DNA of 64,000 nucleotides, taken from assembly GCF_003634095.1 (NCBI RefSeq), contig NZ_RBIR01000003.1:248001-312000 (forward strand). Reading direction: 5' to 3'. Numbering within the stretch: position 1 is the first letter of the stretch; each line of letters begins with the position of its first letter. The notes beneath the pieces were generated by a model. It ran no database searches. It was not told the origin of the DNA and saw only the letters and a program-made list of their open reading frames with translations. The stretch comes from Arthrobacter oryzae. GTDB taxonomy: Bacteria > Actinomycetota > Actinomycetes > Actinomycetales > Micrococcaceae. Positions 52,995 through 61,713 of this stretch are shown in pieces. The translations under genes and the position numbers were made by a program.

Positions 52995-53495
52995 TCTAGG
53001 GCCGGCCTTGTTAAGCCGGGGCTTTGAGACTCGGTGCGCGTGGCGGGGACCGCACGGGCGCCTGCATACGCCGGCCCGGCGCCCGTCCTTGAGGCTTCCC
53101 GGGACACGCCCGGCCGCCCTCGCGCATGCAGGAACACGCCCTCCGCCGTCACGCGTGCAGGGACATGCCCTCCGCCGTTGCCCGGCAATGAGCATATTCA
53201 CTGCTGCCGGTCCGCTGCAACGAGCATGTCCTGGCGCGGCCCCGCAGCAACGAGCATGTCCCCCGCAGCAGCCCCGCAGCAACGAGCATGTTCCCCGGGG
53301 CGGCCAAGGAATGGACATAGTGGGCCTATGTCCATTCCTTGGCGCGGGAGGAGCGCATGTCCACCCCGACGAGGGGGCCGGACCCGGCCGGGCCAGGCCG
53401 GACTCGGCCGGACCAGGCCACACACCCCGGACGAGGGGGCCAGACCCGGGGGGTCCGGCGAGGCATCGGGGCTGACTTATCGGGACCGTCCGGGA
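52995..53495. repeat. CATG-element cluster C, 501-base non-coding gap
   Basis: No gene is supported here. It carries GGGACATGCCC (53160-53170), GGGACACGCCC (53101-53111), three copies of a unit of about 25 bases ending in GAGCATGTYCC (53222, 53252, 53284; spacing 30 and 32), GCGCATGTCC (53353-53362) and the perfect hairpin 53303-53343. The core matches clusters A and B. The gap separates the STAS-like gene from the 3' end of the polyamine-type ABC operon. Confidence 0.75.
53303..53343. repeat. 18-bp perfect hairpin inside cluster C
   Basis: Arms 53303-53320 (GCCAAGGAATGGACATAG) and 53326-53343 (CTATGTCCATTCCTTGGC) pair over all 18 bases with a 5-base TGGGC loop. The core GGACATAG resembles the GGACATG elements around it. 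No T-run follows. Confidence 0.85.
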
Positions 53496-54617
53496 TCAGG
53501 ACTCCAGTACGAGCAGTTGGGCCTTGTCAGCATCCCAGCCCACCCACAGTTCCTCATCCGGCACGATTCCCGCGCCGCGGTCCGAGCTCAGCTCACGAAG
53601 CTGCAGTTCGTGGCCGCCGGCCATGAGGCGGTGCCGGACCGTGGCGCCCAAATTCGTTGACGAGAGCAAGGTCGCGGCGCATCCGTTGCCCGCCGACGTC
53701 CGCGTTCTGAACTTCAGGTGTTCCGGGCGGATGGACACGGCGTAGTTCTCGCCGCTTGCACCGCGGTCCCGGACCTTTGCCAGGCCGAGCCCGCCCAGGT
53801 CCACTACTGCTTCCTCGCCGTCGCGTTCCACGATCGTGCACGGAATGAGGTTGGTGTCGCCGAGGAAGCTGGCCACCCAGTCCGTCTCGGGGTGGTTGTA
53901 GACTTCCTCCGGCGGCCCCGACTGAACGATTTTCCCGTCCCGCATCACCACGATCCGGTCGGACATGGCCATGGCCTCGTCCTGGTCATGGGTCACGAAC
54001 AGCACGGAAATGCCCAGGCTCTTTTGCAGGGTCTTGATCTCCTCCTGCATCTGCTCCCGCAGCCGCTTGTCCAAGGCGGCCATCGGCTCGTCCAGAAGCA
54101 GAGCGGCCGGCTTGAATACCAGCGCCCTGGCCAGCGCCACCCGCTGCTGCTGGCCGCCGGAGAGTTGACGGGGCTTGCGGTCGCCCATCTTGCCCAGCCC
54201 CACACGGTCCAAGGCCTCCGAGGCGCGCTGGCGGCGTTCCGGGCCCGGAACCTTCCTCATCCGGAGGGCGAACTCAACGTTTTCCAGGGCGCTCATGTGC
54301 GGAAACAGCGCATAGTTCTGGAAGACGACGCCGAGATTCCGTTCCCGCGGCGGCAGCGTGTCCACCGGGCTGCCGTCGATCAGGACCGAGCCGGCGGTGT
54401 GCTCCTCAAACCCGGCCACCATCATCATCGTTGTTGTCTTGCCGGAACCGCTGGGGCCCAGCAGGGTGACGAACTCGCCGGGCTGAACCGTCAGGTCCAG
54501 CTCGTCCACGGCAACGACGTCGCCGTACCGTTTGCTGACCCGGCGGAGCTCAATGGCGCCCTGCGCGGCACGCCCGGACCGCGGAACTGAGCCCGCGGAA
54601 ATTACTGATGCGGTCAT
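53496..54617 (-). CDS. Polyamine-type ABC transporter ATP-binding protein (PotA-like)
   Basis: A 373-residue PotA/FbpC-type ATPase. Walker A GPSGSGKTT (about 53-61), signature LSGGQQQR (about 152-159), Walker B LLLDEPMAALDKRLR, H-loop VTHDQDEAMAMS, and a C-terminal TOBE regulatory domain (about 255-365; SIRPEHLKF). AAGGAAAG precedes the ATG. It is the last gene of the operon binding protein-permease-permease-ATPase. Substrate: spermidine, putrescine or another small cation is usual, but other substrates occur. Confidence 0.93.
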   Translation of the reverse strand: MTASVISAGSVPRSGRAAQGAIELRRVSKRYGDVVAVDELDLTVQPGEFVTLLGPSGSGKTTTMMMVAGFEEHTAGSVLIDGSPVDTLPPRERNLGVVFQNYALFPHMSALENVEFALRMRKVPGPERRQRASEALDRVGLGKMGDRKPRQLSGGQQQRVALARALVFKPAALLLDEPMAALDKRLREQMQEEIKTLQKSLGISVLFVTHDQDEAMAMSDRIVVMRDGKIVQSGPPEEVYNHPETDWVASFLGDTNLIPCTIVERDGEEAVVDLGGLGLAKVRDRGASGENYAVSIRPEHLKFRTRTSAGNGCAATLLSSTNLGATVRHRLMAGGHELQLRELSSDRGAGIVPDEELWVGWDADKAQLLVLES

Positions 54618-54626
54618 CGACTTTCC

Positions 54627-55454
54627 TTACGTTTGTGCGGACACGGCCAGCGGCAGCATCCGAGCCGAGGAGCGGCGCTTGAGGACAAACATGACTTGGA
54701 GCAGAAGCCCGACGGTGGCCACGCTGACCAGCAGGGCGGAGGACACGGCGATCTTCGGGGTCAGGTTGAACTGAATGTCGGTGAACATCTTGACCGGCAG
54801 GGTGGTCGCCCCCGGTGACTGCATGAAGAGCGACATCACGGTCTCGTCAATGGAGACCGAGAACGCGAACAGCGCCCCGGAGATCAGGCCCGGCAAGATG
54901 ACGGGCAGATACACGTGGCGGAGAACCGAAAGGGCACCGGCCCCGAGGCTCTGCGCCGACCTGACCAGAGCAGGGTTGAGCCCGGCCAAGCTTGCCCGGG
55001 TGGTCAGATAGACGTACGGGGTCGCGATCACCGCATGCGCAAGGCCGATGGGAACGATGCTGCCCACCATGCCCACCGAGATGAAGAACTGGTAGAACGC
55101 CAGCGCCAGCACCACGGTGGGCACGATCATCGGCGCCAGGATCAGGCCCACGACGGCGGGCTGCCCCGGGAATTTGCGCCCGTGCAGACCGATTGCCGCG
55201 GTAGCCCCCAACAGCACCCCGATGACGACGGCGATCCCCGCCGACTGGAGGCTGGCCGTCAGGGCCGACGTCCATGCCCGGTCGGCAAAGAATCCCGCCA
55301 CCGCGGCGAAGGAAATTCCCTCCGGCGGGAAGGTGATGTAGCGGCTGTCGTTCAGCGCCACCGGCACCACAATCGCCGTCGGAATCACGAGGAAGAGGAA
55401 AACGGGGATGGAGAACAGCGCGAGTGCGCGCTGCTGCGGATTAGTTGTCTTCAT
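54627..55454 (-). CDS. Polyamine-type ABC permease (PotC-like)
   Basis: A 275-residue membrane permease with six helices; the EAA loop AQSLGAGALSVLRHVYLPVILPGL (about 172-195) is the contact with the ATPase. The ATG at 55454 lies 14 bases inside the upstream permease gene, so the two overlap. A GTG 24 bases upstream is possible. It pairs with the permease at 55441-56328. Confidence 0.93.
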   Translation of the reverse strand: MKTTNPQQRALALFSIPVFLFLVIPTAIVVPVALNDSRYITFPPEGISFAAVAGFFADRAWTSALTASLQSAGIAVVIGVLLGATAAIGLHGRKFPGQPAVVGLILAPMIVPTVVLALAFYQFFISVGMVGSIVPIGLAHAVIATPYVYLTTRASLAGLNPALVRSAQSLGAGALSVLRHVYLPVILPGLISGALFAFSVSIDETVMSLFMQSPGATTLPVKMFTDIQFNLTPKIAVSSALLVSVATVGLLLQVMFVLKRRSSARMLPLAVSAQT

Positions 55455-56328
55455 GTTGGCCCCCGGCCTTGAGTACACGCTGGTAGACGGCCACCAGGAT
55501 GCTGACCATGACCGTCAGGATCACGGCCAGCGCCGCTGCCCCGGAGAAGTCCGTGAGCTGCCGGGCGTAGTAGTCGATCTGGTTGGCGATCATCATGTCA
55601 CCGGGCCCGCCCATCACCACGGGCGTGATGAAGAAACCGGTGCTGATGATGAAGACCAACAACCCCGCCGCGGAGATGCCCGGCAAACTCAGCGGGAGGG
55701 TGATCCTGCGGAAGACGGATCCTTCCCGTGCGCCAAGCGACCGGGCCGCGAGCCCGAGCCTGTCATCAATGGATGTCAGCGAGGAGAAAATCGGGAACAC
55801 CGCGTACGGCAGGAGGCAGTGCACCATGCCGACGATCACGGCAAACCGGTTGTGGAGCAGCGGGATCGGCGCGTCCGTCAGCCCGATCCCCTGCAGGAAC
55901 GCGTTGACCAGACCGTTGTCCTGCAGCAGGACCGCCCAGGCGAAGTTTTTCACCAGGATCCCGGTCCAGAACGGCAGGAGCACGACGGCGAAGAGGATCA
56001 CCCGGGTGACGTTCCCGGCACGCCAAAGGACCATGGCGATGACGTAGCCGAGCACCACAGTCACGATGGTGCTCACGAGGCTGATGGTCAGGGTATTGAC
56101 CAGCGCCCGCAACACCAGCGGGTCCTCGAGGACCCGCTGGTAGGCGTTGTCCGCGAAGCTTGCGCCGACCAGTTTGCCCAGCGGCGTCAGGAACAGCACC
56201 ACGTCGAAGGCGAGGATCGGGGCGAGCAGCAGCCACCACCCGCTGCGCCGCCGTCGGGGTGTCGAATCAGCGGAAGGAGGGGAATCCCTGCCCCGGGGCC
56301 GCGGCCCCGCCAAGGTTGCGTTGCTCAT
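55441..56328 (-). CDS. Polyamine-type ABC permease (PotB-like)
   Basis: A 295-residue permease, six helices after a 30-residue basic N-terminus. The EAA loop ARSLGAREGSVFRRITLPLSLPGI (about 190-213) is intact. Its ATG lies one base beyond the binding-protein stop, so translation is coupled. It forms the membrane channel with the PotC-like partner. Confidence 0.93.
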   Translation of the reverse strand: MSNATLAGPRPRGRDSPPSADSTPRRRRSGWWLLLAPILAFDVVLFLTPLGKLVGASFADNAYQRVLEDPLVLRALVNTLTISLVSTIVTVVLGYVIAMVLWRAGNVTRVILFAVVLLPFWTGILVKNFAWAVLLQDNGLVNAFLQGIGLTDAPIPLLHNRFAVIVGMVHCLLPYAVFPIFSSLTSIDDRLGLAARSLGAREGSVFRRITLPLSLPGISAAGLLVFIISTGFFITPVVMGGPGDMMIANQIDYYARQLTDFSGAAALAVILTVMVSILVAVYQRVLKAGGQHEDN

Positions 56329-56329
56329 C

Positions 56330-57424
56330 TCAGCTGGCCTGCCAGAGCTTGAACTTCTGCTCGGTCTGCTTCAGGTTCTGCGACCACCATTTGTCGTCGC
56401 GGACCAGCAGCTTGTCCGCGAGTCGGGGGCTGGTGGGAAGGGAGTCGGCGATCTCCTTCGGCAGCTTGGACAGCGCCGGAGTGTTGGCCAGGGTCAGGTT
56501 CGTGACCTTGTCGAACGCGGCGCCGGCCTCGGCGTCGTTGGACATAAAGTTCATCAGCTTGAAGGCCGCTTCCTTGTTCTTGGCACCCTTCGGCACCACG
56601 AAGTAGTCGCCGGCCAGTACGGCATTTTGGGCCGAGAAGTTCAACTTCGCGCCGTCGTGGCGGGCCGCGTTGATCCGGTTGTTGAAGCTGGTGGACAGCG
56701 ACACCTCGCCGGAGGTGAGCTGCTGGATGGGCTCCTGGTTGGCGGAGTGATAGATCAGCTTGTCCTTGCCCGGGTGCTGGCCGAGGACCCGCAGGGCCCG
56801 GTCGACGTCGAGGGGATAGATCTTGTCGAACGGAACACCGTCGGCCAGCAGTGCCGCTTCCAGGATGGAACTGTCTGAGAGCTGGTTGTACACCGAGCGC
56901 TTGGTGCCGTACTTGTTCTGATCGAAGAACTGGGCCCAGTCCTTCGGCGCCTGCGCGTCAGAAATGACCTTCTGGTCCCACGCCATGACGAACAGGAAGC
57001 TCAGGTACTTGATGCCGTAGTCGGCCTTCGCGTATCCGGGCAGGCCCTTGTCGCTGATGATGTTGTAGTCAAACTTCTCCAGCAGCCCCTCGGCCACGGC
57101 CACCTCATACTCCGGCGCCGTGATTTCCACGAGGTCCCACTGCACGTCGCCGGACTGCACCTGCGCCTTGAGCGCGGCCAGGCTCGTGTTGGCCAGCAGC
57201 GTCGTCTGGATTCCGGACTGCTTGGAGAACGGGTCCAGGATCGTCTGCGTCAGCTGGTCGTTGTAGGAGCCCCCGTAAGAGGTGACCGTGACCGTCTTGT
57301 TCGCGGCAGCACTTTCGGCCGGTTTGGCCCCGCAGCCGGAGAGGGCCAGTCCCGCAAGCGGCGTAAGCGCTGCGGCTTTGAGGAGTTGCCGGCGGTCAAA
57401 GGGGGCGGAGCGGAATGCTGTCAT
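56330..57424 (-). CDS. Polyamine-type ABC substrate-binding lipoprotein (PotD-like)
   Basis: A 364-residue solute-binding protein. The signal FDRRQLLKAAALTPLAGLA with LALSGC (Cys about residue 31) combines a twin-arginine motif with a lipobox, so it may be exported folded via Tat and then lipidated. SYGGSYNDQLTQTILDPFSKQSG and the WDLVEITAPEYEVAVAEGLLE strand order are typical of PotD/YnjB-type binders. It is first in the operon; GAGAGG lies ten bases before ATG 57424, and a longer start at 57442 is possible. Promoter candidate at 57599-57628. Confidence 0.93.
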   Translation of the reverse strand: MTAFRSAPFDRRQLLKAAALTPLAGLALSGCGAKPAESAAANKTVTVTSYGGSYNDQLTQTILDPFSKQSGIQTTLLANTSLAALKAQVQSGDVQWDLVEITAPEYEVAVAEGLLEKFDYNIISDKGLPGYAKADYGIKYLSFLFVMAWDQKVISDAQAPKDWAQFFDQNKYGTKRSVYNQLSDSSILEAALLADGVPFDKIYPLDVDRALRVLGQHPGKDKLIYHSANQEPIQQLTSGEVSLSTSFNNRINAARHDGAKLNFSAQNAVLAGDYFVVPKGAKNKEAAFKLMNFMSNDAEAGAAFDKVTNLTLANTPALSKLPKEIADSLPTSPRLADKLLVRDDKWWSQNLKQTEQKFKLWQAS

Positions 57425-57896
57425 GGGGAAATTGCCTCTCATGTACGCAGGCACGCCGAAGGAAGACGTGCCGGAGTTGCGGGGTGCGGTGACTGTGTAG
57501 CGCGGGAAGTGAGAAGAAGTGACAGCGGCGGTTCGCGCACGCCGTCCATTCCACCTGGAGCTCTCGAGTCCGCTTTCCGGCGGCTTTTCGGTTTCGCAAC
57601 TGTAACTGTGAAGTTGCTCACTAGTCAACAGTTGTATTGCTTTAAGAAACCGTGGAATTTCCGGCCTCACACTTCCCCGCAATCCGGCGCCTGCACCACC
57701 CGGCACGGCTAATGCACAGCAGATTCACAGCCGGGAGTGCTATTGCAGATCGGCCCGAAAGGCTGACAATGGTTCGACCTGATAGGCGTATTTTCCGGGC
57801 AAGGGTGGCCGCGACTCACTGCAGCGTCCGTGGCGGGCGTCGTGACCATTGGAGCCGGAACAAGCGAGCTGGTACCGACGACAGATGGGTCCCCAG
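57425..57896. other. Divergent regulatory gap between ABC operon and M28 peptidase
   Basis: A 472-base gap with no supported gene. It is less GC-rich than its surroundings, especially 57590-57665, where the candidate promoter of the ABC operon lies. Short palindromes occur there (CAACAGTTG at 57626-57634; GTTGCTCACTAGTCAAC at 57613-57629). No element resembling the CATG or PAL repeats is present. Confidence 0.5.
57599..57628 (-). promoter_or_regulatory. Candidate promoter of polyamine-type ABC operon
   Basis: On the minus strand TTGACT (57623-57628) and TACAGT (57599-57604) are separated by 18 bases, giving five and four matches to the sigma-70 consensus. GTTGAC-N-GTCAAC-like symmetry overlaps the -35, so a repressor could bind there. 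The leader to the ATG is about 170 bases, long enough to hold further control. Confidence 0.55.
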
Positions 57897-59003
57897 ATGA
57901 TCACTCTCAGAAAGCACCTACTGCCCTCGGTCCTCGCCATCGTCCTGCTCTCGACGTCGGCCTGCACCTCCGGAACACCGTCCGACGCCCTACCCGGCGA
58001 CTCAGGCACTCACTACGGCGCAGGTACCAGGCCGGCCAAGCCCGCCACCCCCAGCGCAGCCGTGCCCCCGTTGGCGCCGGTGAGCACTGTGGACGCCCGG
58101 ACGGTGCTGGCGACTTTCAAGTCCCGGGGCATGACCGATCACCTGAAGGCCCTGCAGAGTATTGCCGATGCCAACGGGGGAACCCGCGCTTCCGGCACTT
58201 CCGGGTATGAGGAATCGGCCAAGTACGTCGAGGAGCAGCTGCGCGCGGCCGGATATTCACCGGTGCGGCAGACCTTCTCCTTCAAAGCCGGCCGCCGGGG
58301 CAAGCCGAGAGTTGAGTCCTTCAACATCCTCGCGGATACCGGGGGCAGCGCCAAGCACACCATCGTGGTGGGCGCGCACCTGGACTCCGTCAAGGAGGGG
58401 CCGGGGATCAATGACAACGGCAGCGGGGTGGCGGCGGTCCTGGAGACCGCGCGGTGGATGAAGGAGGCCGGGATCACCCCGGCCAACCGGGTCCGCTTCG
58501 CGTTCTGGGGCGGGGAGGAAGACGGACTATACGGGTCCCAGCACTACGTCGACGCACTGAGCCAGGCCGAGCTCAGCCAGACAGCGGCGAACCTCAACGT
58601 GGACATGGCGGCCTCGCCCAACGGCGTACGGTCCGTCCATGACGGGGACGGCTCGGATTTCGGCCACGCCGGGCCGGCCGGGTCAAAGGCGATCGAGGAC
58701 ATCTTCTTCCAGTACTTCAAGGACAACTCGCTTACGGCCGAGACCACGCCGTTTGACGGCGGCTCCGATTACGACGCGTTCCTCTCGGCAGGCATTCCCG
58801 GCGGCGGGCTGTTCACCGGAGATGAGAAGAGAAAGTCCGTGGCGCAGGCCCAGTCCTTTGGCGGCGCGGCCGGCAAGGTCCTCGATCCCTGCTATCACGA
58901 GTCCTGTGACACGATCGCCAACACCAATTCCGAGCTGCTCCAGGAAATGTCCGGAGCCCTGGCCTACGCCACCGTGGCCTACGCGATGGCCAAACCCGCC
59001 TGA
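57897..59003 (+). CDS. Secreted M28-family aminopeptidase, lipoprotein
   Basis: A 368-residue zinc exopeptidase with a lipoprotein signal (LLPSVLAIVLLSTSAC) and a Pro/Ala/Thr linker. The co-catalytic zinc ligands are all present: His in VGAHLDS, Asp in INDNGSG, the Glu pair in GGEEDG, Asp in NVDMA and His in CYHESCDT. GSDYDAFLSAGIPGGGL is also family-typical. ATG 57897 starts exactly at the signal; ATG 57885 and TTG 57849 are alternatives. It cleaves N-terminal residues from extracellular peptides and could feed the POT transporter in the same window. Confidence 0.9.
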   Translation: MITLRKHLLPSVLAIVLLSTSACTSGTPSDALPGDSGTHYGAGTRPAKPATPSAAVPPLAPVSTVDARTVLATFKSRGMTDHLKALQSIADANGGTRASGTSGYEESAKYVEEQLRAAGYSPVRQTFSFKAGRRGKPRVESFNILADTGGSAKHTIVVGAHLDSVKEGPGINDNGSGVAAVLETARWMKEAGITPANRVRFAFWGGEEDGLYGSQHYVDALSQAELSQTAANLNVDMAASPNGVRSVHDGDGSDFGHAGPAGSKAIEDIFFQYFKDNSLTAETTPFDGGSDYDAFLSAGIPGGGLFTGDEKRKSVAQAQSFGGAAGKVLDPCYHESCDTIANTNSELLQEMSGALAYATVAYAMAKPA

Positions 59004-59087
59004 CGCGGAAAGGTCCCCCGCCCGGACCGCTCCTGAAGAGGGCCGCGCGGAGGATCTGTCCTGCCTGCTTTCGAAAAGTCCCTGGCG

Positions 59088-60056
59088 TCAGCTCCGGGCT
59101 GGCAGCGGGAGTGTTCCCTGCGGCTGCCGCACGGCCGCCGGAGTGAACCGCGCGCCGGTGTCCGGGAATTCCGGCACCGCAATGCGGGCATGGGTGTGGA
59201 TTTCCTGGACGGAGTCTCGGGTGTGGCGGGCGATCTTTTCCAGGGTGGTGACCCACATGCCGTCCAGGGATTTGACCCGGTCCATCAGCTGTTCCAAAGC
59301 CACGGCCTTGGAGGGCCTGCCGGAGATGAAGGGGTGGTTGGTCAGGACGAAGCAGCTCCCCGCGGCGTGGTGCGCCTCGGCCTCGAGTGTCCACATTTCG
59401 AGGACTTTGGCGGGGCTTTCGATGACACCGCTTCCGGTGACCCCGGGGTAGAAGGCGTATTGCTCCCAGTCGTCCAGGGCCCAGTCGACGGGGATCTCCA
59501 CGAGGTCGCGGGGGTCTCCCTCGGCAACGCTGAAGCGGTAGGGGGCGTCGCCGTCGAGCAGGCTTGAGTCATACAGGAAGCCGCGGTCCGCCAGCAGGGT
59601 AGGAGAATGCCAGTTGAGCTCCCACCACGGGGCGCGGTAGCCCGCCGGCCGGACGCCGGCGGCTTTAGCCAGAGCCTCCAGGCCCCGGTCCAGGTACCGC
59701 GCCTCGGTGGCGGCGTCGATGCCCTGCATCGGTTCGTGCAGGTATCCGTGGTGGGCAATCTCGTGGCCGCCGTCGGCTATCCGGCGGACGACGTCCGGGT
59801 AGCATTCGGCGGTGAAGCCCGGGATGAAGAACGTCGCCTGGATGTCCTGGCGCGCCAGGATCTGCAGGATCCGCGGGACGGCAACCTTGGGCCCGTAGGA
59901 CTGGTGCGTCATGAGGGACATGCGCCTGGTGCTCCGCGGATCATGGGCGATCGTGCAGGATTCGGCGTCGACGTCGAAGGTGAAGGACGCCGCGGCGCGG
60001 TGGCCTTCGGGCCAGGTGATGGGATGGGCGGTGTCAGCGAAGGCGGGGAAGGTCAC
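59088..60056 (-). CDS. Polysaccharide-deacetylase-fold protein (PuuE/PgdA-like)
   Basis: A 322-residue NodB-fold hydrolase. SFTFDVDAES has the metal-site Asp pair (TFDVD), GHEIAHHGYLHE carries the two His ligands, and YRAPWWELNWHS the catalytic-site Arg. The GTG at 60056 follows AGGAG. The group includes chitin/peptidoglycan deacetylases and the PuuE-type allantoinase. Its place 15 bases after an NCS1 permease gene and divergent from PucR favours a purine/ureide role, but no ring hydrolase of the pathway is visible. Confidence 0.82.
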   Translation of the reverse strand: MTFPAFADTAHPITWPEGHRAAASFTFDVDAESCTIAHDPRSTRRMSLMTHQSYGPKVAVPRILQILARQDIQATFFIPGFTAECYPDVVRRIADGGHEIAHHGYLHEPMQGIDAATEARYLDRGLEALAKAAGVRPAGYRAPWWELNWHSPTLLADRGFLYDSSLLDGDAPYRFSVAEGDPRDLVEIPVDWALDDWEQYAFYPGVTGSGVIESPAKVLEMWTLEAEAHHAAGSCFVLTNHPFISGRPSKAVALEQLMDRVKSLDGMWVTTLEKIARHTRDSVQEIHTHARIAVPEFPDTGARFTPAAVRQPQGTLPLPARS

Positions 60057-60071
60057 GGTAGTGGTCTCCTG

Positions 60072-61607
60072 CTAAAGGGCGGCGGGGGTGGTGGACGTGA
60101 CCGGAAGGTCGGCGGCCTGGGGCACGGAAACCTCAACGGCCTGTTCCCTGGGGGCGGGAAGATCGAGGAACTTGCGGTGGAACCGCGGGCCCAGGATGGC
60201 GTAGGCCGCGGCGCTGGCGAGTCCCCCGGCGAGCCAGGACAGGTCCCATCCGCCCAGCGCGACGGCGACGGGTCCCTGCATCGCCGGCACCAGCCCGTAC
60301 ATGAACAGCCAAGTGGCGTAGATGCCGATGAGCAGGGAGGCGATGCCGGCCGGATTTACGCCCGGCAGGCGCTTGGTGCCGATGGCGTCGAAGAGCCTCT
60401 CCGGGTTGCCGGGCCAGCGCTTCTCGATCCAGAAATAGTGAACCAGCATGACGCCACCCCAGGCGGCCACCCAAGCGACCAGCCCGATCAGCCAGGCGTC
60501 CAGCACGGCGGCGAAATCCTCCTGGAAGATGAAGAAGATCACGGCGGCAAGGGAGAAGGCGCCGACGAACAGGTTCAACTTGCGCCTGCTGATGGAGATG
60601 TCCAGTGCCTGCGTGGCCACGGAGAAGGTGTAGATGTTCAAGATGTTGGTGGCGATGGGGCCGTGCAGCACCATGAGCAGCACGGGCAGGGCCAGCGCGC
60701 CGAAGTTCAGCACGATGAGTTTTCCGGGATCGATTTCACCGGTGTTGGTGGCCAGGCTGGCCCCCAGGATGCCCAGCCAGACGACCGGAATGAACTGGCC
60801 CAGCACCGAGGCGAGGTAGACCTTGCGCTTGGGCACCGAGGTGCTGACGAAGCGGGAGTAATCGGCGGCGTAGGTGAACCAGGTGATGCCCCAGCCGATG
60901 CCGATGGCCGTCATGACGGCGCTCATCGCGGCGATGCGTTCGGAGCCTTCCAGAATGTGGCCTGCCGGGCCCGCATAGGTCCAGTTGATCTTCATGCCGA
61001 ACCAGGCGACGGCGGACATCACGGTCAGGATGATGATTGTCGGCGGGACGGTCCACTTTTCGAACGCCGCGATGGCCTTGTACCCGAACCATGCGATGGC
61101 CACCTGGGCGGCCATGATGAGGGTGGCGATGCCGATCTTCCACGCGTAGTTGTGGGCCTCCGGATCAACCCATCCCAGGGTTCCGAACAGTGCCATGACC
61201 AGGTCCAGGATGATCCAGGTGTTGACTGCGCACCAGCCGATCACCAGGAAGGCTTGGATGGCCGCCGGCAGGTAGTTGCCGCGCCGGCCAAAGGCGGCCC
61301 GGGCCAGCACCATGCCGGTGGCTCCCGTCTTTTGGCCGAGCAGGACGAAGCATCCGAAGAGCAGCATGCCGATCAGGTTTCCTAGGACAAGGACGGTGAC
61401 GGTGTCCGCAAACCCGAGACCGAGCTGGATGCCGAGCGCTCCGAGCACCCAGTTGATCGGGGCGAGGTTGGCGCCGGCCCAGATCCAGAACTGGCCGGAG
61501 ACCTTGCGGGTCCGCTGTGATTCGGGGATGGGCTGAAGCCACGCTTCGTGGTCTACGCTGGCCGCTGGTGCCGTGCCGGCTGCGGCCGCTGGGGATTTTT
61601 CACGCAT
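60072..61607 (-). CDS. NCS1-family permease (cytosine/purine/hydantoin/allantoin type)
   Basis: A 511-residue transporter with about 12 membrane helices. WIWAGANLAPINWVLGALG, GLSLA-type helix 1, and the DYSRFVS region near residue 250 are consistent with NCS1 permeases. GGAGG-CTCCA is the ribosome site for ATG 61607. It lies 15 bases upstream of the deacetylase and divergent from PucR, which usually regulates purine or nucleobase uptake. A hydantoin, allantoin or purine substrate is likely. Confidence 0.9.
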   Translation of the reverse strand: MREKSPAAAAGTAPAASVDHEAWLQPIPESQRTRKVSGQFWIWAGANLAPINWVLGALGIQLGLGFADTVTVLVLGNLIGMLLFGCFVLLGQKTGATGMVLARAAFGRRGNYLPAAIQAFLVIGWCAVNTWIILDLVMALFGTLGWVDPEAHNYAWKIGIATLIMAAQVAIAWFGYKAIAAFEKWTVPPTIIILTVMSAVAWFGMKINWTYAGPAGHILEGSERIAAMSAVMTAIGIGWGITWFTYAADYSRFVSTSVPKRKVYLASVLGQFIPVVWLGILGASLATNTGEIDPGKLIVLNFGALALPVLLMVLHGPIATNILNIYTFSVATQALDISISRRKLNLFVGAFSLAAVIFFIFQEDFAAVLDAWLIGLVAWVAAWGGVMLVHYFWIEKRWPGNPERLFDAIGTKRLPGVNPAGIASLLIGIYATWLFMYGLVPAMQGPVAVALGGWDLSWLAGGLASAAAYAILGPRFHRKFLDLPAPREQAVEVSVPQAADLPVTSTTPAAL

Positions 61608-61643
61608 TGGAGCCTCCGTGAGCGATTGGGGTGCTTCAAGATT

Positions 61644-61661
61644 ATGTGGCCCATGCCACAT
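61644..61661. promoter_or_regulatory. Operator-like palindrome between NCS1 permease and PucR
   Basis: ATGTGGC (61644-61650) and GCCACAT (61655-61661) are perfect 7-base arms with a CCAT spacer. It sits 37 bases upstream of the permease ATG and 52 bases before the PucR ATG, in an AT-rich promoter patch (TATATACAAT at 61667-61676). A binding site for PucR or another regulator is likely. Confidence 0.6.
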
Positions 61662-61713
61662 CAACCTATATACAATGTGTCTAAACAAACCCAGATCGAT
61701 GCGACGGAGTGTC

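Noticed and set aside
53222..53294. Three near-regular repeats resembling a mini-CRISPR
   Set aside because: Repeats are short, spacers are not unique and no cas gene is present; the core is shared with clusters A and B.
59607..61385. 592-codon open frame opposite deacetylase and NCS1 permease
   Set aside because: It spans two real genes in antisense and shows no motif.
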